Source of the DNA: Phycisphaerae bacterium | GTDB lineage: Bacteria; Planctomycetota; Phycisphaerae; SM23-33 | Assembly (NCBI GenBank): GCA_016782885.1 | Contig: JADHXQ010000002.1 | Location: 32,970 to 96,969, forward strand | Direction: 5' to 3' | Length of the DNA: 64,000 nt | In this document: positions 44,670 through 53,962 of the stretch, piece after piece | Numbering within the stretch: position 1 is the first letter of the stretch | How the letters are laid out: each line of letters begins with the position of its first letter | The notes under the pieces: generated by a model | Told to the model about the DNA's origin: nothing | Seen by the model: the letters and a program-made list of their open reading frames with translations, nothing else | Database searches by the model: none | Position numbers and translations under genes: made by a program

Positions 44670-44855
44670 ATGACCGCTATCCCCAAACAACTTTGTGACT
44701 TCCATGGCGATACTGCCGGAGCGAGCACTGTTGAGTGGGCTTTGCTCCTGGTTGGTGTCGGTTTACCATCATTTTGGGTTTTTTCTGTAATATTGAGGGC
44801 AATAGCGGAGTTATACAGAATGGTGACGTTTGTAGAGACGCTTCCGTTTCCGTAG
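44670..44855 (+). CDS. Small Flp-like pilin (copy 1)
   Basis: 61 residues, 3 bp after the ATPase stop. The processing motif is G then A-S-T-V-E-W: glutamate at +5 and tryptophan where Flp pilins have tyrosine at +6, followed by a hydrophobic helix. The short length and context support a Flp/pseudopilin. Leader is 17 residues. Confidence 0.75.
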   Translation: MTAIPKQLCDFHGDTAGASTVEWALLLVGVGLPSFWVFSVILRAIAELYRMVTFVETLPFP

Positions 44856-44893
44856 GGCTGCCGGAAATGGGAATGTAAAACCAGTCAGCCTGG

Positions 44894-45127
44894 ATGGGTA
44901 CGAGTATGTTCAAAGGTATCAAGAAGACGTTGTCGGCCCTGCACAAGGACCAGCAGGGTGCGGATATGGTCGAGTACATCTTGATTATTGCCGCGGTCGG
45001 TTTGCCCCTGCTGGCGGTGATAATCTGGTTCTGGCACGACATTTCCGAAGCTGTTGATAATTGGTGGGGTCAGATCCGCGGCGCCAGCGGAAGTGCCTCG
45101 GGCACGCTGGATCCTGGCGACCTGTAA
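44894..45127 (+). CDS. flp: Flp pilin (copy 2)
   Basis: 77-residue prepilin. The leader ends QQG, and the mature protein begins ADMVEYILIIAAVGLPLL, with the canonical Glu5-Tyr6 of Flp pilins. The soluble tail is Gly/Ser rich. It is the likely major pilus subunit, to be cleaved by the CpaA-type peptidase encoded next. ATG 44906 (MFKGIKK) is an alternative start that gives a more usual leader length. Confidence 0.88.
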   Translation: MGTSMFKGIKKTLSALHKDQQGADMVEYILIIAAVGLPLLAVIIWFWHDISEAVDNWWGQIRGASGSASGTLDPGDL

Positions 45128-45189
45128 TCGTAGAGGTCAACGGCTTGGAACTCCGGGTATCGTGATGGTGCCTGGAGGCAAGGAGAGTT

Positions 45190-45774
45190 ATGCCACCGCC
45201 ACAAGCGGAGATGTGGGCATATTGGGCATATGGTGTTCTGGTTGTGGTCCTTGCCGCCGCCGCGGTTGACGATGTTCGCACGAGCAAGATCCACAACTGG
45301 ATAACCTACCCGGCCGTCCTGGCCGGTCTGGTCGGTCATTGCTTCGGTGGAGTTGACCTTCACGGGCAGCGGCTTGGTTTTGGCGGTGCGCTGATCGGTC
45401 TGGCGGTAGGTTTTGGTCCGCTGTTCATAGCCTGGCGTGCCGGCGGTGTGGGGGGTGGCGATGCCAAACTCATGGGCGCCGTTGGCGCACTGGCCGGTTG
45501 GGAGTTCGCTTTGGCCTCGCTGTTTTATGGGTTCGCCATCGCCGGTGTGATGGCGATATTCGTGATGTTGCGTCGTCGCATTTTGCGAAGGACATTGGGA
45601 CGCGTTTGGCGGTTTCTCGTGCTGATTATGATGCGGGCCAAACCGGGCGATCCCAGCGAAGCGGACAGCCCCACAATCGCGATAGGACTGGCGTTGTCGA
45701 TCGGGGCGGCGCTCGAATTGATCGACGTGTTGCTCGGCGGGCCGGTAACGGCCCGGTTGTTCGGAGTGGGCTGA
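45190..45774 (+). CDS. cpaA: Prepilin peptidase (CpaA/TadV-type)
   Basis: Aspartic membrane protease of the A24 family, 194 residues with about six helices. The two catalytic sites are D27-D28 in AAVDDVRTSKIHNW and D91 in the GxGD motif GGGDAKL. It lacks the N-terminal methylase domain of PilD, as expected for TadV/CpaA. AAGGAGAG precedes ATG 45190. The stop overlaps the next start by one base (TGATG), indicating coupling. Confidence 0.93.
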   Translation: MPPPQAEMWAYWAYGVLVVVLAAAAVDDVRTSKIHNWITYPAVLAGLVGHCFGGVDLHGQRLGFGGALIGLAVGFGPLFIAWRAGGVGGGDAKLMGAVGALAGWEFALASLFYGFAIAGVMAIFVMLRRRILRRTLGRVWRFLVLIMMRAKPGDPSEADSPTIAIGLALSIGAALELIDVLLGGPVTARLFGVG

Positions 45775-46745
45775 TGGCAGGTAATGTTGGACAATCAGAC
45801 CGTTCTACCGGACAGAAAACCGCGCCGCCGGTGTCGACGCGTTGGGGGTGGTTGCTGATCGCGGTATGCTTTGTCCTCCTCATACCGGTGTTTGGCGTTG
45901 CCGCGTGCTTGTGGGCGACGGGCGGAGGGTCGTCGGCGGGGCAATGGTTACCGCATGCCCTCGGTAGCAGGGGATTCATCAAATACGCCCTGATCACGAT
46001 GGCCCTTGGGGCGGCATTGTGCGTTGCGTGCCATATGCTGTGGCGTATTGGCGCTCGCGCCAGAGTCCGCCGGAGAAGCGAGGAAGGCGGGGCGATCGTC
46101 GAATTTGCACTGGTCTTGCCTTTTGCAATGTCGCTGCTGCTGCTGCTGGCCCAGTCGTCGTTCCTCATGGTTGGACACTTGTGCGTTCAGTATTCGGCGT
46201 ATTGTGCCGCCCGAACCGCGATAGTCGCCATCCCCGACGACCTGGCGAGATTTGGCGGTGAGGCGCAGAACTACGTGAACCCCAATCCTGATTCCTCCGC
46301 GAAGCAGCGTCGGATTCTCCGTTCGGCGGCATGGGCGGTCATGCCCGTATCCTGCTCCACCGGCGACCAGCAGAAATCCGACCTGCCCGAACTGGTGGGA
46401 GGCCTCGAAGAGTTTTTCACCGCGTATGGGAAGGAAACCCCCGGGTGGGTAAAAGCCAACCTGGAACGCAAGTGGCGGTATGCGATAGATCACACTTTCG
46501 TGGATCTCAGCCCGCCGCTCAGTGGTGATCTGTACGGAGAGGCCGAAGACGTGCAGGTATCGGTGCGCCATACTTTCTATCTGTCTGTTCCCGTGGCAAG
46601 GACCGTGTTCGCAGCCCTCGACGACGGTGTCGAACTGGATATTGGAATCGGCGAATACGGTTTGATAATGCGGGCCACTTGCTCGCTGACCAACGAGGGC
46701 GTGCAGGATTACGTCGACGAAGAAACATTCCCCCAAGATCAATAA
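45774..46745 (+). CDS. TadE-like pseudopilin with extra N-terminal membrane region
   Basis: 323 residues. Two membrane helices (about 24-48 and 68-90) come before the TadE motif EEGGAIVEFALVLPFAMSLLLLL, with glutamate at +5 after the glycine. The remainder is an exported domain of about 180 residues. Ordinary TadE starts with the pilin motif, so the N-terminal double-helix extension is unusual and the site may not be cut. ATG 45774 overlaps the cpaA stop. Confidence 0.8.
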   Translation: MAGNVGQSDRSTGQKTAPPVSTRWGWLLIAVCFVLLIPVFGVAACLWATGGGSSAGQWLPHALGSRGFIKYALITMALGAALCVACHMLWRIGARARVRRRSEEGGAIVEFALVLPFAMSLLLLLAQSSFLMVGHLCVQYSAYCAARTAIVAIPDDLARFGGEAQNYVNPNPDSSAKQRRILRSAAWAVMPVSCSTGDQQKSDLPELVGGLEEFFTAYGKETPGWVKANLERKWRYAIDHTFVDLSPPLSGDLYGEAEDVQVSVRHTFYLSVPVARTVFAALDDGVELDIGIGEYGLIMRATCSLTNEGVQDYVDEETFPQDQ

Positions 46746-46793
46746 GCCCCCCAACGCTCCCGTGCGTATCGCCGCGAATATTTAGTGTTTTCC

Positions 46794-46821
46794 TTGCGGT
46801 TGCTTTTGGTTATTATATAAG
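46794..46821 (+). promoter_or_regulatory. Candidate promoter for the Ser/Thr kinase gene
   Basis: TTGCGG (46794-46799), 16-bp spacer, TATAAG (46816-46821), in a 251-bp gap that otherwise holds nothing recognisable. The leader would be about 170 nt. Confidence 0.45.
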
Positions 46822-46996
46822 TAGATGGCAGCGTGCGGGTTTTAGTGGATAATTGCTCGAACCGCCCGTTATTGTTGCCGATTATATTTATGGCCTCCAG
46901 CCGGGCCAACCACTGCGGATAGTGATGAAATGGCGACTTTCCAACCGGCAGACCGGCTGCTGCCGATGAACCTGTAATTCTAGGGTATAGTGCCTG

Positions 46997-49684
46997 ATGG
47001 CTAATACTAATGAGTCCAGCCTGGCGGAAGGAATCGGATATCAACCGGGTGAAGAGATCGGCAGGTATGAAGTAATCGCCAGAATTGCCATTGGCGGGCA
47101 ATCGATCATCTACAAATGTCACGATCCCGCCCTGGACCGTCTTGTGGCGATCAAGCAGATATCCACGCACCTGGCCGAAGACAAGATGTTCCTCGACAGG
47201 TTCCGCACCGAAGCACAGATTCTTGCGCGTCTCGGCGCCGAGCAGCCTGAAGTTGTCACCATCCACGACCTGCTGGAGAACAGGCAGGGTTTGTTTATCG
47301 TGATGGAATTTATCGATGGTATCAGCATCGAGCGGACACTGGCGGGCAACCCCGGTCCGGTGGAACTCAAAGCTACTTTGCAGATACTCTGGCGCCTTTG
47401 CTCGGCGCTGCATACGGTGCATTCCGCGGGCGTCATCCATCGCGACATCAAGCCCAGCAATATCATCATTGCCGACGGTTTGCGACCGATGATTACGGAT
47501 TTCGGCGTTGCGGCGACTTCTTCGGGCGAAGCGTCAATGGTGATGGGGACGACGAAGTACATGGCGCCCGAGTTGTTCACCGGCGGATATGTCGACGGTC
47601 GGGCGGACATGTATTCGCTTGGTTTCATCGCATATGAAATGCTGGTGGGGCGCGAGAAGTTCAACGAGATATTCGCCGATATCGTCCGCGATCGCACGGC
47701 AGAGAAGGTGCGATGGATGAAGTGGCACAGTAATCCGAAAGTCAGCGTCCCGCCCCCGCACGAGGTGAACCCGGGCGTACCGGTTACGCTCTCTAATATC
47801 GTCCTGAGGATGATAGCCAAAGACTCCGAGCAGCGGTTTGCGGGCATGGAGGATCTGGGGCGCGCGATCAAGCAGACATTCAGGCCCGGCGCCAAAGTTT
47901 CCGGGGCGCCGGTGCCCGTGGCGACTCCGGTAAACGGTCAGGCGGCGTCGATGCCGGAGGACGGCGATACCGAAAGAACACCCTTCGATATCGAAGACGA
48001 CGTCACCGCGCCGATCCCCAAACGCAAACTCAGCCTTCGCATGAAGGTTTCTATGGCGATTGCGGCTTTGCTTTTGATCGTTGGCGGTCTTGTCTTACGC
48101 GGATGGATGACCGGACAGGAAGTGACCATCGAGAAAGACGCCGCCAAGAATGCCTATAAAGACGCACGCGAGATCTACAAGAGCGACCGGGATTATGCGA
48201 AGGCCGAGGAAAAGTTCCTGGTTGTGCGCAAGAATTTCGGGCAGACCGAGTATGCGGCGCCGTCGCAGGTTTATATCCACATGTGCAGGACTCAACTCGC
48301 TATCTCCGCCCGCGACTGGCCTCGCGCCCAGAGAGAACAGGACAGCGCCGCCGATCTGGCTTTGAAGATCCAGAGAAAGAGCACCGCGGGCACGCCGCTC
48401 TACGAGTGGACCGTGAAAGTCAAGGATTCCATCAAAGCGCTCGAATTGGTGAGGATCGAACGGAAAGCTTTTGACGAGGCGATGGGTGAGGCCCAGGAAT
48501 TGTACAACGCGGGTAAGTATGATGCGGCGCTGGCAAGTCTGAACGATCGGTACGACGAGCGGGAGAAACTCCAAGCCGATCAGCAGGAAGAATTGAAAAA
48601 CTTCGAGCAGAAGATCGCCAGGAAGCAGAGTAGCGACGAGTGTGCCAAACTAATGGATGCGGCGAGGAATTCAAATTCGCTCGACACCGGGACGGCGCTG
48701 GCGGCTTGGGAGACGGCTTCGGCCGGTCTCCAAAGACTGAAACCGCACATCGATGAGGCCAAGTGGTTGTCAATGCAGTCTGAGGTCAATAAGGCCCGGG
48801 CGAAACTCACGAAGGAAAAGGGTCTAAGGGACATAATGGCGATAGTCGACAACGCCAGGAAAAGCGGGGACCCGGACCGCCTGCAGAGGGCCCTGAAAAA
48901 TGCGATGATCAAACCCGGTGTTCCGCCCAAACTCGTCGCAAGCTGGGCCGCGGAAATCACGAAGATTCAGGAAACGGCGGAATTCGACAAAATCAAGAAG
49001 CTCGTAGTCGATGATGATCTCAAGGGCGCCCTTGACGCGCTGGGCGCTTTTATCAAGAAGAATCCCGAACACGCATATGCAAAACGCCTCGAAGAAGGCG
49101 TGAAGAAGAGACTGGACAAGATCGCCGCGGAGAAAGAAGCCTTCCGCCTGTTCGATCGAGGGCGGTGGGCCGAAGCCCTGGAAAAACTCAAGATACTCAG
49201 AGTCCAGCTTCGCGGTCGCAGAGATATCAAGGAAAAGATGGCCCACTGCCAGTATATGCTGTTGCTGGTCGATTTCGACGCCGCGGTAAAGGCCGGCGAC
49301 TACCCCAAAGCCGAGGCTATAGGCGAAAAACTCAGAGTATTAAAACCTGACGCCTACGATGCGGTTATCGGTCCCAAACTGGATGACATGAGGGCCCGCA
49401 GGAAAGTTGCTGACACGCTGGCAAAAGGGAAAGCGGCCCTGGTGAACAAACAGTACGCCGACGTTCGGAAGATACTTGACCACCTGAAGGAAAGCTACCC
49501 CGAAGCCAAGACCATGATTCGCCAGAGCAGATATCATGAGTCTCTTGACAAGGGTAATGCGGCCAAAGAGGCCAATGATCTGGTTACTGCGTCGGCAATG
49601 TACAAGATAGCCAAAAACTACGCCAAAGATCCCGCCGAACATAAAGAGATCGACGCCCTTATTAAAGCTGTCGGCGGTCAGTAG
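46997..49684 (+). CDS. Transmembrane Ser/Thr protein kinase
   Basis: Hanks-type kinase, 895 residues. Glycine loop AIGGQSIIY (31-39), K53 in AIK, E72, catalytic HRDIKPSN (148-155), DFG (168-170), APE (190-192). A linker rich in Pro leads to a membrane helix (351-369) and a 525-residue C-terminal region of TPR-like, highly charged helices, which should be on the other side of the membrane. The kinase is embedded in the Tad locus with four FHA proteins downstream, three of them in the locus or just after it, so it may phosphorylate pilus components to create FHA-binding phosphothreonines. RBS is weak. Confidence 0.93.
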   Translation: MANTNESSLAEGIGYQPGEEIGRYEVIARIAIGGQSIIYKCHDPALDRLVAIKQISTHLAEDKMFLDRFRTEAQILARLGAEQPEVVTIHDLLENRQGLFIVMEFIDGISIERTLAGNPGPVELKATLQILWRLCSALHTVHSAGVIHRDIKPSNIIIADGLRPMITDFGVAATSSGEASMVMGTTKYMAPELFTGGYVDGRADMYSLGFIAYEMLVGREKFNEIFADIVRDRTAEKVRWMKWHSNPKVSVPPPHEVNPGVPVTLSNIVLRMIAKDSEQRFAGMEDLGRAIKQTFRPGAKVSGAPVPVATPVNGQAASMPEDGDTERTPFDIEDDVTAPIPKRKLSLRMKVSMAIAALLLIVGGLVLRGWMTGQEVTIEKDAAKNAYKDAREIYKSDRDYAKAEEKFLVVRKNFGQTEYAAPSQVYIHMCRTQLAISARDWPRAQREQDSAADLALKIQRKSTAGTPLYEWTVKVKDSIKALELVRIERKAFDEAMGEAQELYNAGKYDAALASLNDRYDEREKLQADQQEELKNFEQKIARKQSSDECAKLMDAARNSNSLDTGTALAAWETASAGLQRLKPHIDEAKWLSMQSEVNKARAKLTKEKGLRDIMAIVDNARKSGDPDRLQRALKNAMIKPGVPPKLVASWAAEITKIQETAEFDKIKKLVVDDDLKGALDALGAFIKKNPEHAYAKRLEEGVKKRLDKIAAEKEAFRLFDRGRWAEALEKLKILRVQLRGRRDIKEKMAHCQYMLLLVDFDAAVKAGDYPKAEAIGEKLRVLKPDAYDAVIGPKLDDMRARRKVADTLAKGKAALVNKQYADVRKILDHLKESYPEAKTMIRQSRYHESLDKGNAAKEANDLVTASAMYKIAKNYAKDPAEHKEIDALIKAVGGQ

Positions 49685-49742
49685 GGTATATCAGGAAGAC
49701 GCCCATACCGCCGCGTGAGTGTGGACGGAAGGTGCGAGTACA

Positions 49743-50387
49743 ATGAAGAGAATCATTACGGGATCAAGCGGTTTTCGCCACGGTCGCCGACGTGGAAATG
49801 TGATGATCGAGTTCGTGATGGTTATCCCGCTGCTGGCGGCGATACTCGGTTTTACGTTCTTCTTCGGTTGGGCGATGGTCAACCAGCAGCACGTCAAGAT
49901 TGCCGATCGGTTCCAGACGTGGCGCAGAGTGCGGGCGGGGGCCCGTGTTGGCGCTGAGACCCTGAACGACCGGATTTTCCAGGGGCGCCTCGACGAGGAC
50001 AGGTATCACCATAACTCCGGGACGTACAGCAACGAGACGCTCAAGACTCTTGAGGAACTGGTGATGGCCGCGGATGCCAAATCTCCGGAGGCCTCAGCTT
50101 TGGCCGAGCCGATGGTCATGACCAGGTCTCCCCGCGGTAGATGGACAACGGTCCACGGGCATTTCCCCAGCGAGATAGGCATTTTCCAGCAGGTCGAAAA
50201 TTACCAGGGAAGCATCAAGCACACTCACATGCGTGACGGTCTGGAGTGGCGATGGCGCCAGATATGGTGCGAACCGGTAATCAGAGACGAGTTCCTCTTC
50301 AAGTTGGACTCTACACTACTAGGCGTTCCCTCGCCTGGTGACGGTCTGGCAGGTATGGCACGAAGACTTTATCTTTCCAGATGGTAG
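49743..50387 (+). CDS. TadE-like pseudopilin (copy 2)
   Basis: 214 residues. Basic leader RHGRRRG is followed by NVMIEFVMVIPLLAAILGF, with glutamate at +5 after the glycine, as in TadE. The exported domain is rich in aromatic and charged residues. Start ATG 49743 is supported by GGAAGGTG. The stop codon TAG lies inside an AGCT repeat. Confidence 0.83.
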   Translation: MKRIITGSSGFRHGRRRGNVMIEFVMVIPLLAAILGFTFFFGWAMVNQQHVKIADRFQTWRRVRAGARVGAETLNDRIFQGRLDEDRYHHNSGTYSNETLKTLEELVMAADAKSPEASALAEPMVMTRSPRGRWTTVHGHFPSEIGIFQQVENYQGSIKHTHMRDGLEWRWRQIWCEPVIRDEFLFKLDSTLLGVPSPGDGLAGMARRLYLSRW

Positions 50388-50408
50388 CTGGTAGCTGATA
50401 GCTGGTAC
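50383..50408. repeat. Short AGCT repeat between Tad genes
   Basis: Three AGCT cores in GGTAGCTGGTAGCTGATAGC and the following TGGTAC. It carries the stop codon of the TadE-like gene and ends 2 bp before the next start. It shares units with 39627-39727. Confidence 0.65.
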
Positions 50409-50409
50409 T

Positions 50410-51078
50410 ATGACGGGTCCTGATTCATCACAGAGTTCGTCCAATACCTCGGGCGGCGCGTCCGAAGGGAGGGGAGGTGTCCGGAAGCGGTGGTGGTTCT
50501 GGGTTCTCTACGCTGTAGTGCTGATCGTGTTGGTCGGCTTTACCGTCTATTTCTATCAGCGCGTGCGGTCTCCCCAGGGCAGGGAAGAATCTTCCGATCC
50601 GTCGAAATCCTGTTTCGTGCGCCGCGGTTACGGGCGGATAGGACCGCAGGCGCCACCCCCGACCACCGGACCGAGTGAGATGACCGACAACCCGCTGGCC
50701 GGTGTGGCGATGACGCCTCTTGATGGGAACCCTGGCGGGCTCGCTCCTCCCACTGGCGCCGTCAGGCAGTCGGCATTTGTGCGGCGGACGGGCGGCGAGG
50801 TCGAAATGATGGCCCGCTATACGTCGCAGGGTTCTGCTGACCAGGCGGCTGAATACTACAGAAAGTATCTGGGTGGGAAGGGCATGAAGTTTCTGGGCGA
50901 GCAAACTCGTGCGGGACGTTCCGCTTCGAGTCGACCCAATTCATTGAGATACGCTCGTCCGCGTCGGATATTTGTGTTCCATGGGCCCAAGCGGCACGTT
51001 ACTGTTATGCTGCGAGAAATGCCCGGAAACGATAAAACGCTGTCGATCACCTTGAACCTGGTGTATCCGAACTTGTAG
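50410..51078 (+). CDS. Hypothetical single-pass membrane protein of the Tad locus
   Basis: 222 residues. One helix (about 26-48, WWFWVLYAVVLIVLVGFTVYF) after a Ser/Gly-rich cytoplasmic head, then a Pro-rich stretch and a compact C-terminal domain with ADQAAEYYRKYLGGKGMKF. No family recognised. No ribosome site is visible because the repeat reaches the start codon. Its position suggests a pilus-assembly accessory protein. Confidence 0.6.
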   Translation: MTGPDSSQSSSNTSGGASEGRGGVRKRWWFWVLYAVVLIVLVGFTVYFYQRVRSPQGREESSDPSKSCFVRRGYGRIGPQAPPPTTGPSEMTDNPLAGVAMTPLDGNPGGLAPPTGAVRQSAFVRRTGGEVEMMARYTSQGSADQAAEYYRKYLGGKGMKFLGEQTRAGRSASSRPNSLRYARPRRIFVFHGPKRHVTVMLREMPGNDKTLSITLNLVYPNL

Positions 51079-51189
51079 GCGAAGATTCATTTTCTTGCCA
51101 AACGAGACCGAACAGCGCAATATAGAGGGATTGATTGGGCTATTGACCGGTTGGAATAGCGATCGGTCGGACCGAGAATGAGGAGATAC

Positions 51190-52014
51190 ATGATGGGCGA
51201 AGAAGCTCCTACCGTACAGAACTGGAGATTGCTGATAGTTGCTTGCGTGCTCGGCTTGGCAGTGATGATCGTGTACAATCTGCATATCAGCAGGATCAAG
51301 GCGGGAATGGACCAGGAAAAGGTTACGGCGTTTCGTTACGACCGTGACATTGACGCTGGTGAAACCCTTAAAAACGACGATCTCGTCCGAGTGCAGATTC
51401 CCAAGAACTTCGCCGACCAGGTCGGAAGACTGCTTGGGGAGGAGGACAAGGACTCTCTGGGCGTTGGCCGGAAAGTCAAGCGGGACGTGAGCAAAGATGA
51501 GTTCGCGATGATGGGTCACTTCACCACTGTCATGACCGGCGGACCAGCGGATGGTCTGCGCAAAGATATGGTCCAGATAACGATCGCCGTTGACTCCAAA
51601 AATTCAGTGGGCAAGGTCCTGCGGATCGGGAACCACGTCAATATCCTCGGTATGCTTCCCGCGAGAAAGAACCGGGACGGGTACGAGATATATCGCATTA
51701 TTGAATGGCTTAGAGTGGTGGCCATCGGTGGACAGACCAACCGCCAGGACCCTTCCGGTAGTGGAAGGGGCACCGCTCAGCTTGGTGTGCGTAATTTCAA
51801 CACCATTACCGTCGAGGTAAAACGGAAGGACCCTGACGTGTCGATTCAGTGGAACAACCTTCAGACGCATCTGCAAGGATCCGCTATTATCGAGATATGC
51901 CCCAGCAGATACCTCCCCAAGAAGGGCACGGATGGGGTGATTGCAGCGGAGTTGAAGGAGTATACCACGAAGGCAGCCACTGTCTCTGCCCATGGTGGCG
52001 GATATGACGAGTAG
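51190..52014 (+). CDS. cpaB: CpaB/RcpC-like Flp pilus assembly protein
   Basis: 274 residues. An N-terminal helix (12-31) is followed by a SAF-like domain (about 45-115: VTAFRYDRDIDAGETLKNDDLV) and a RcpC-like domain with VQITIAVDSKNSVGKVLRIGNHVNI. CpaB proteins act in the periplasm, associated with the secretin. No secretin gene is in the window. AGGAG lies 5-8 nt before ATG 51190/51193, both possible. Confidence 0.87.
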   Translation: MMGEEAPTVQNWRLLIVACVLGLAVMIVYNLHISRIKAGMDQEKVTAFRYDRDIDAGETLKNDDLVRVQIPKNFADQVGRLLGEEDKDSLGVGRKVKRDVSKDEFAMMGHFTTVMTGGPADGLRKDMVQITIAVDSKNSVGKVLRIGNHVNILGMLPARKNRDGYEIYRIIEWLRVVAIGGQTNRQDPSGSGRGTAQLGVRNFNTITVEVKRKDPDVSIQWNNLQTHLQGSAIIEICPSRYLPKKGTDGVIAAELKEYTTKAATVSAHGGGYDE

Positions 52015-52084
52015 GGCTCGTCCGGCGGTTCGGGGTTGCCCGGCCATCCGGATGCTCGTTTTGCGGTGAATCTGAGGTTAGTGC

Positions 52085-53962
52085 GTGGAGATTTGGGTTT
52101 ACAACCAGCTTGCCGATCAGCGCGACGTTCTCAAGGTCGGCGACGAGAGTGTCAGTATAGGACGCGACGACACCAACGACGTCTGCCTTCGCAGTCCGTT
52201 CGTCTCCAGGTGTCACGCGAGGATATTCTTCGAAGGGGGCAGTTTCTTCCTCGAGGCGCTCGGGCTCAACGGCGCGGTGGTCGCCAACAGGGACCTGACC
52301 AAGGGCCAGAAGCGCAAGATCGAATACGGTGACGAGATTCGTATTGGCGAGTTTTCGCTGTACATGATGGAGCCTTCCGTTCGCCGCGTCAGTGGTCGCA
52401 AGGCCACGATGTCTCCGCGAAGGCAGGTCATCGAACTGGAGCAGAAACTTCACGCCGAACTGTTGGACCGCATGAACCTGCGCGTGACTTCCCAGGGCGG
52501 TTCCGCCGACAGCCAGCAGGTGGCGATGATAAAGCAGCAACTCGCCGATATCATCGAAGACGTTCGGGACGAAGTGAACGACGCCATGAGCAACTACCTC
52601 GTTCGCGAGTTTCTCTGGCGGATGATCGTCACCGAATTGGCGCGCAGATGCACCGGTAAGATGATGTACAGCTACGGGTTTGAGGATTCCGACGTGCTGG
52701 TCGCGAAATTTGAAGAGGTGATCGCGCGCATTGTCAGCGACGTTATCAGCGACTTTCCGCTTCGTTTGCGTTCCCAAACGGCCAAGGAAGACGTCGCGAC
52801 CGTTGAGGCCGACTGGGACAACCAGTTCAAACGCATCTCGGCGCAGATATCGCCCGAATTGCGGAGTTACATTGTCAGGCGGATGTTGTCCAAGGAGATC
52901 GAAGACGTCGTGCTCGGCTACGGACCGCTCCAGGACCTCCTGGAAATGCCCAACATCAACGAGATCATGGTTGTGGGCAAAGATCACATCTATATAGAGA
53001 AGGACGGCGCGCTGCAGAACACCGGGCGAAGTTTCTTCTCTGACGAAATTGTCCTGAGCGTTATCGAGCGGATAATCACACCTGTCGGTCGGCGAATTGA
53101 CCGGTCCAGCCCCCTTGTTGACGCTCGCCTTCCGGACGGTTCGCGAGTTAATGCGATTATCAATCCGCTGAGCCTCTCGGGCCCGGCGCTCACCATCCGG
53201 AAGTTCGCCCGAATTCCGTTCACCGTCGACGACCTTGTCGAGAGAGGCACGATCACCGAACCGGCCGCCAGCTTCCTGCGCGCCTGCGTGCTGGGGCGAA
53301 AGAACATGATGATCTCAGGCGGTACGGGTTCGGGCAAGACAACCACCCTGAACGTGCTGGGCAGCTTCATATCGTCCGCCGAGCGGATCGTCACCATCGA
53401 GGACTCCGCCGAACTGCAACTGCCCCAGGATCACCTGGTGCGCCTTGAGACCAGGCCCGCGAATATCGAAGGCAAGGGCGCCTACACCATACGCGACCTG
53501 GTCAAGAACGCACTGAGAATGCGACCCGATCGCGTAATTGTCGGTGAATGCCGAGGCCCCGAAGCGCTCGATATGCTCCAGGCGATGAACACCGGACACG
53601 ACGGTTCGCTGAGTACCGTTCACGCCAATACTCCCGACGACACGATAGGGCGTTTGGAGACGATGGTGCTGATGGCCGTTGAAATGCCCGTGCGCGCCAT
53701 CCGGGAACAGATAGTCGCCGCACTGGACGTGATAGTCCAGATCGCGCGACTGGTCGACGGGCGCCGCCGCGTGACGCATATTTCGGAAATATGCGGTATC
53801 GATCCGGAGACCGACCAGGTTGTCACCGAGGATATATTCATCTTACCCTCGCTGGTGGGCAAGTCCGGGGGGGATGACTCTCTGATGCATACAGGATACA
53901 TTCCCATGTTCTCCGAGCAGCTCATCAAGAACAAGTTCCTTGACGTGGAGGTATTCACATGA
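52085..53962 (+). CDS. FHA-domain fused CpaF/TadA secretion ATPase (copy 2)
   Basis: 625 residues, GTG start. Residues 1-100 form an FHA domain: SIGRDDTND with G26-R27, SRCH at 41-44 and LNGAVV at 61-66, the phosphothreonine-reading layout. A helical linker follows, then a full CpaF ATPase: DARLPDGSRVNAI, Walker A GGTGSGKT (412-419), IEDSAELQL, Walker B VIVGECRGPE and HDGSLSTVHANT. The FHA head is not part of standard CpaF. It suggests that pilus motor activity or docking responds to Ser/Thr phosphorylation, in keeping with the kinase upstream. Confidence 0.92.
   Translation: MEIWVYNQLADQRDVLKVGDESVSIGRDDTNDVCLRSPFVSRCHARIFFEGGSFFLEALGLNGAVVANRDLTKGQKRKIEYGDEIRIGEFSLYMMEPSVRRVSGRKATMSPRRQVIELEQKLHAELLDRMNLRVTSQGGSADSQQVAMIKQQLADIIEDVRDEVNDAMSNYLVREFLWRMIVTELARRCTGKMMYSYGFEDSDVLVAKFEEVIARIVSDVISDFPLRLRSQTAKEDVATVEADWDNQFKRISAQISPELRSYIVRRMLSKEIEDVVLGYGPLQDLLEMPNINEIMVVGKDHIYIEKDGALQNTGRSFFSDEIVLSVIERIITPVGRRIDRSSPLVDARLPDGSRVNAIINPLSLSGPALTIRKFARIPFTVDDLVERGTITEPAASFLRACVLGRKNMMISGGTGSGKTTTLNVLGSFISSAERIVTIEDSAELQLPQDHLVRLETRPANIEGKGAYTIRDLVKNALRMRPDRVIVGECRGPEALDMLQAMNTGHDGSLSTVHANTPDDTIGRLETMVLMAVEMPVRAIREQIVAALDVIVQIARLVDGRRRVTHISEICGIDPETDQVVTEDIFILPSLVGKSGGDDSLMHTGYIPMFSEQLIKNKFLDVEVFT

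Noticed and set aside
46739..47440. 233-residue minus-strand open frame over the kinase start
   Set aside because: Antisense shadow of the kinase; no motif or RBS.
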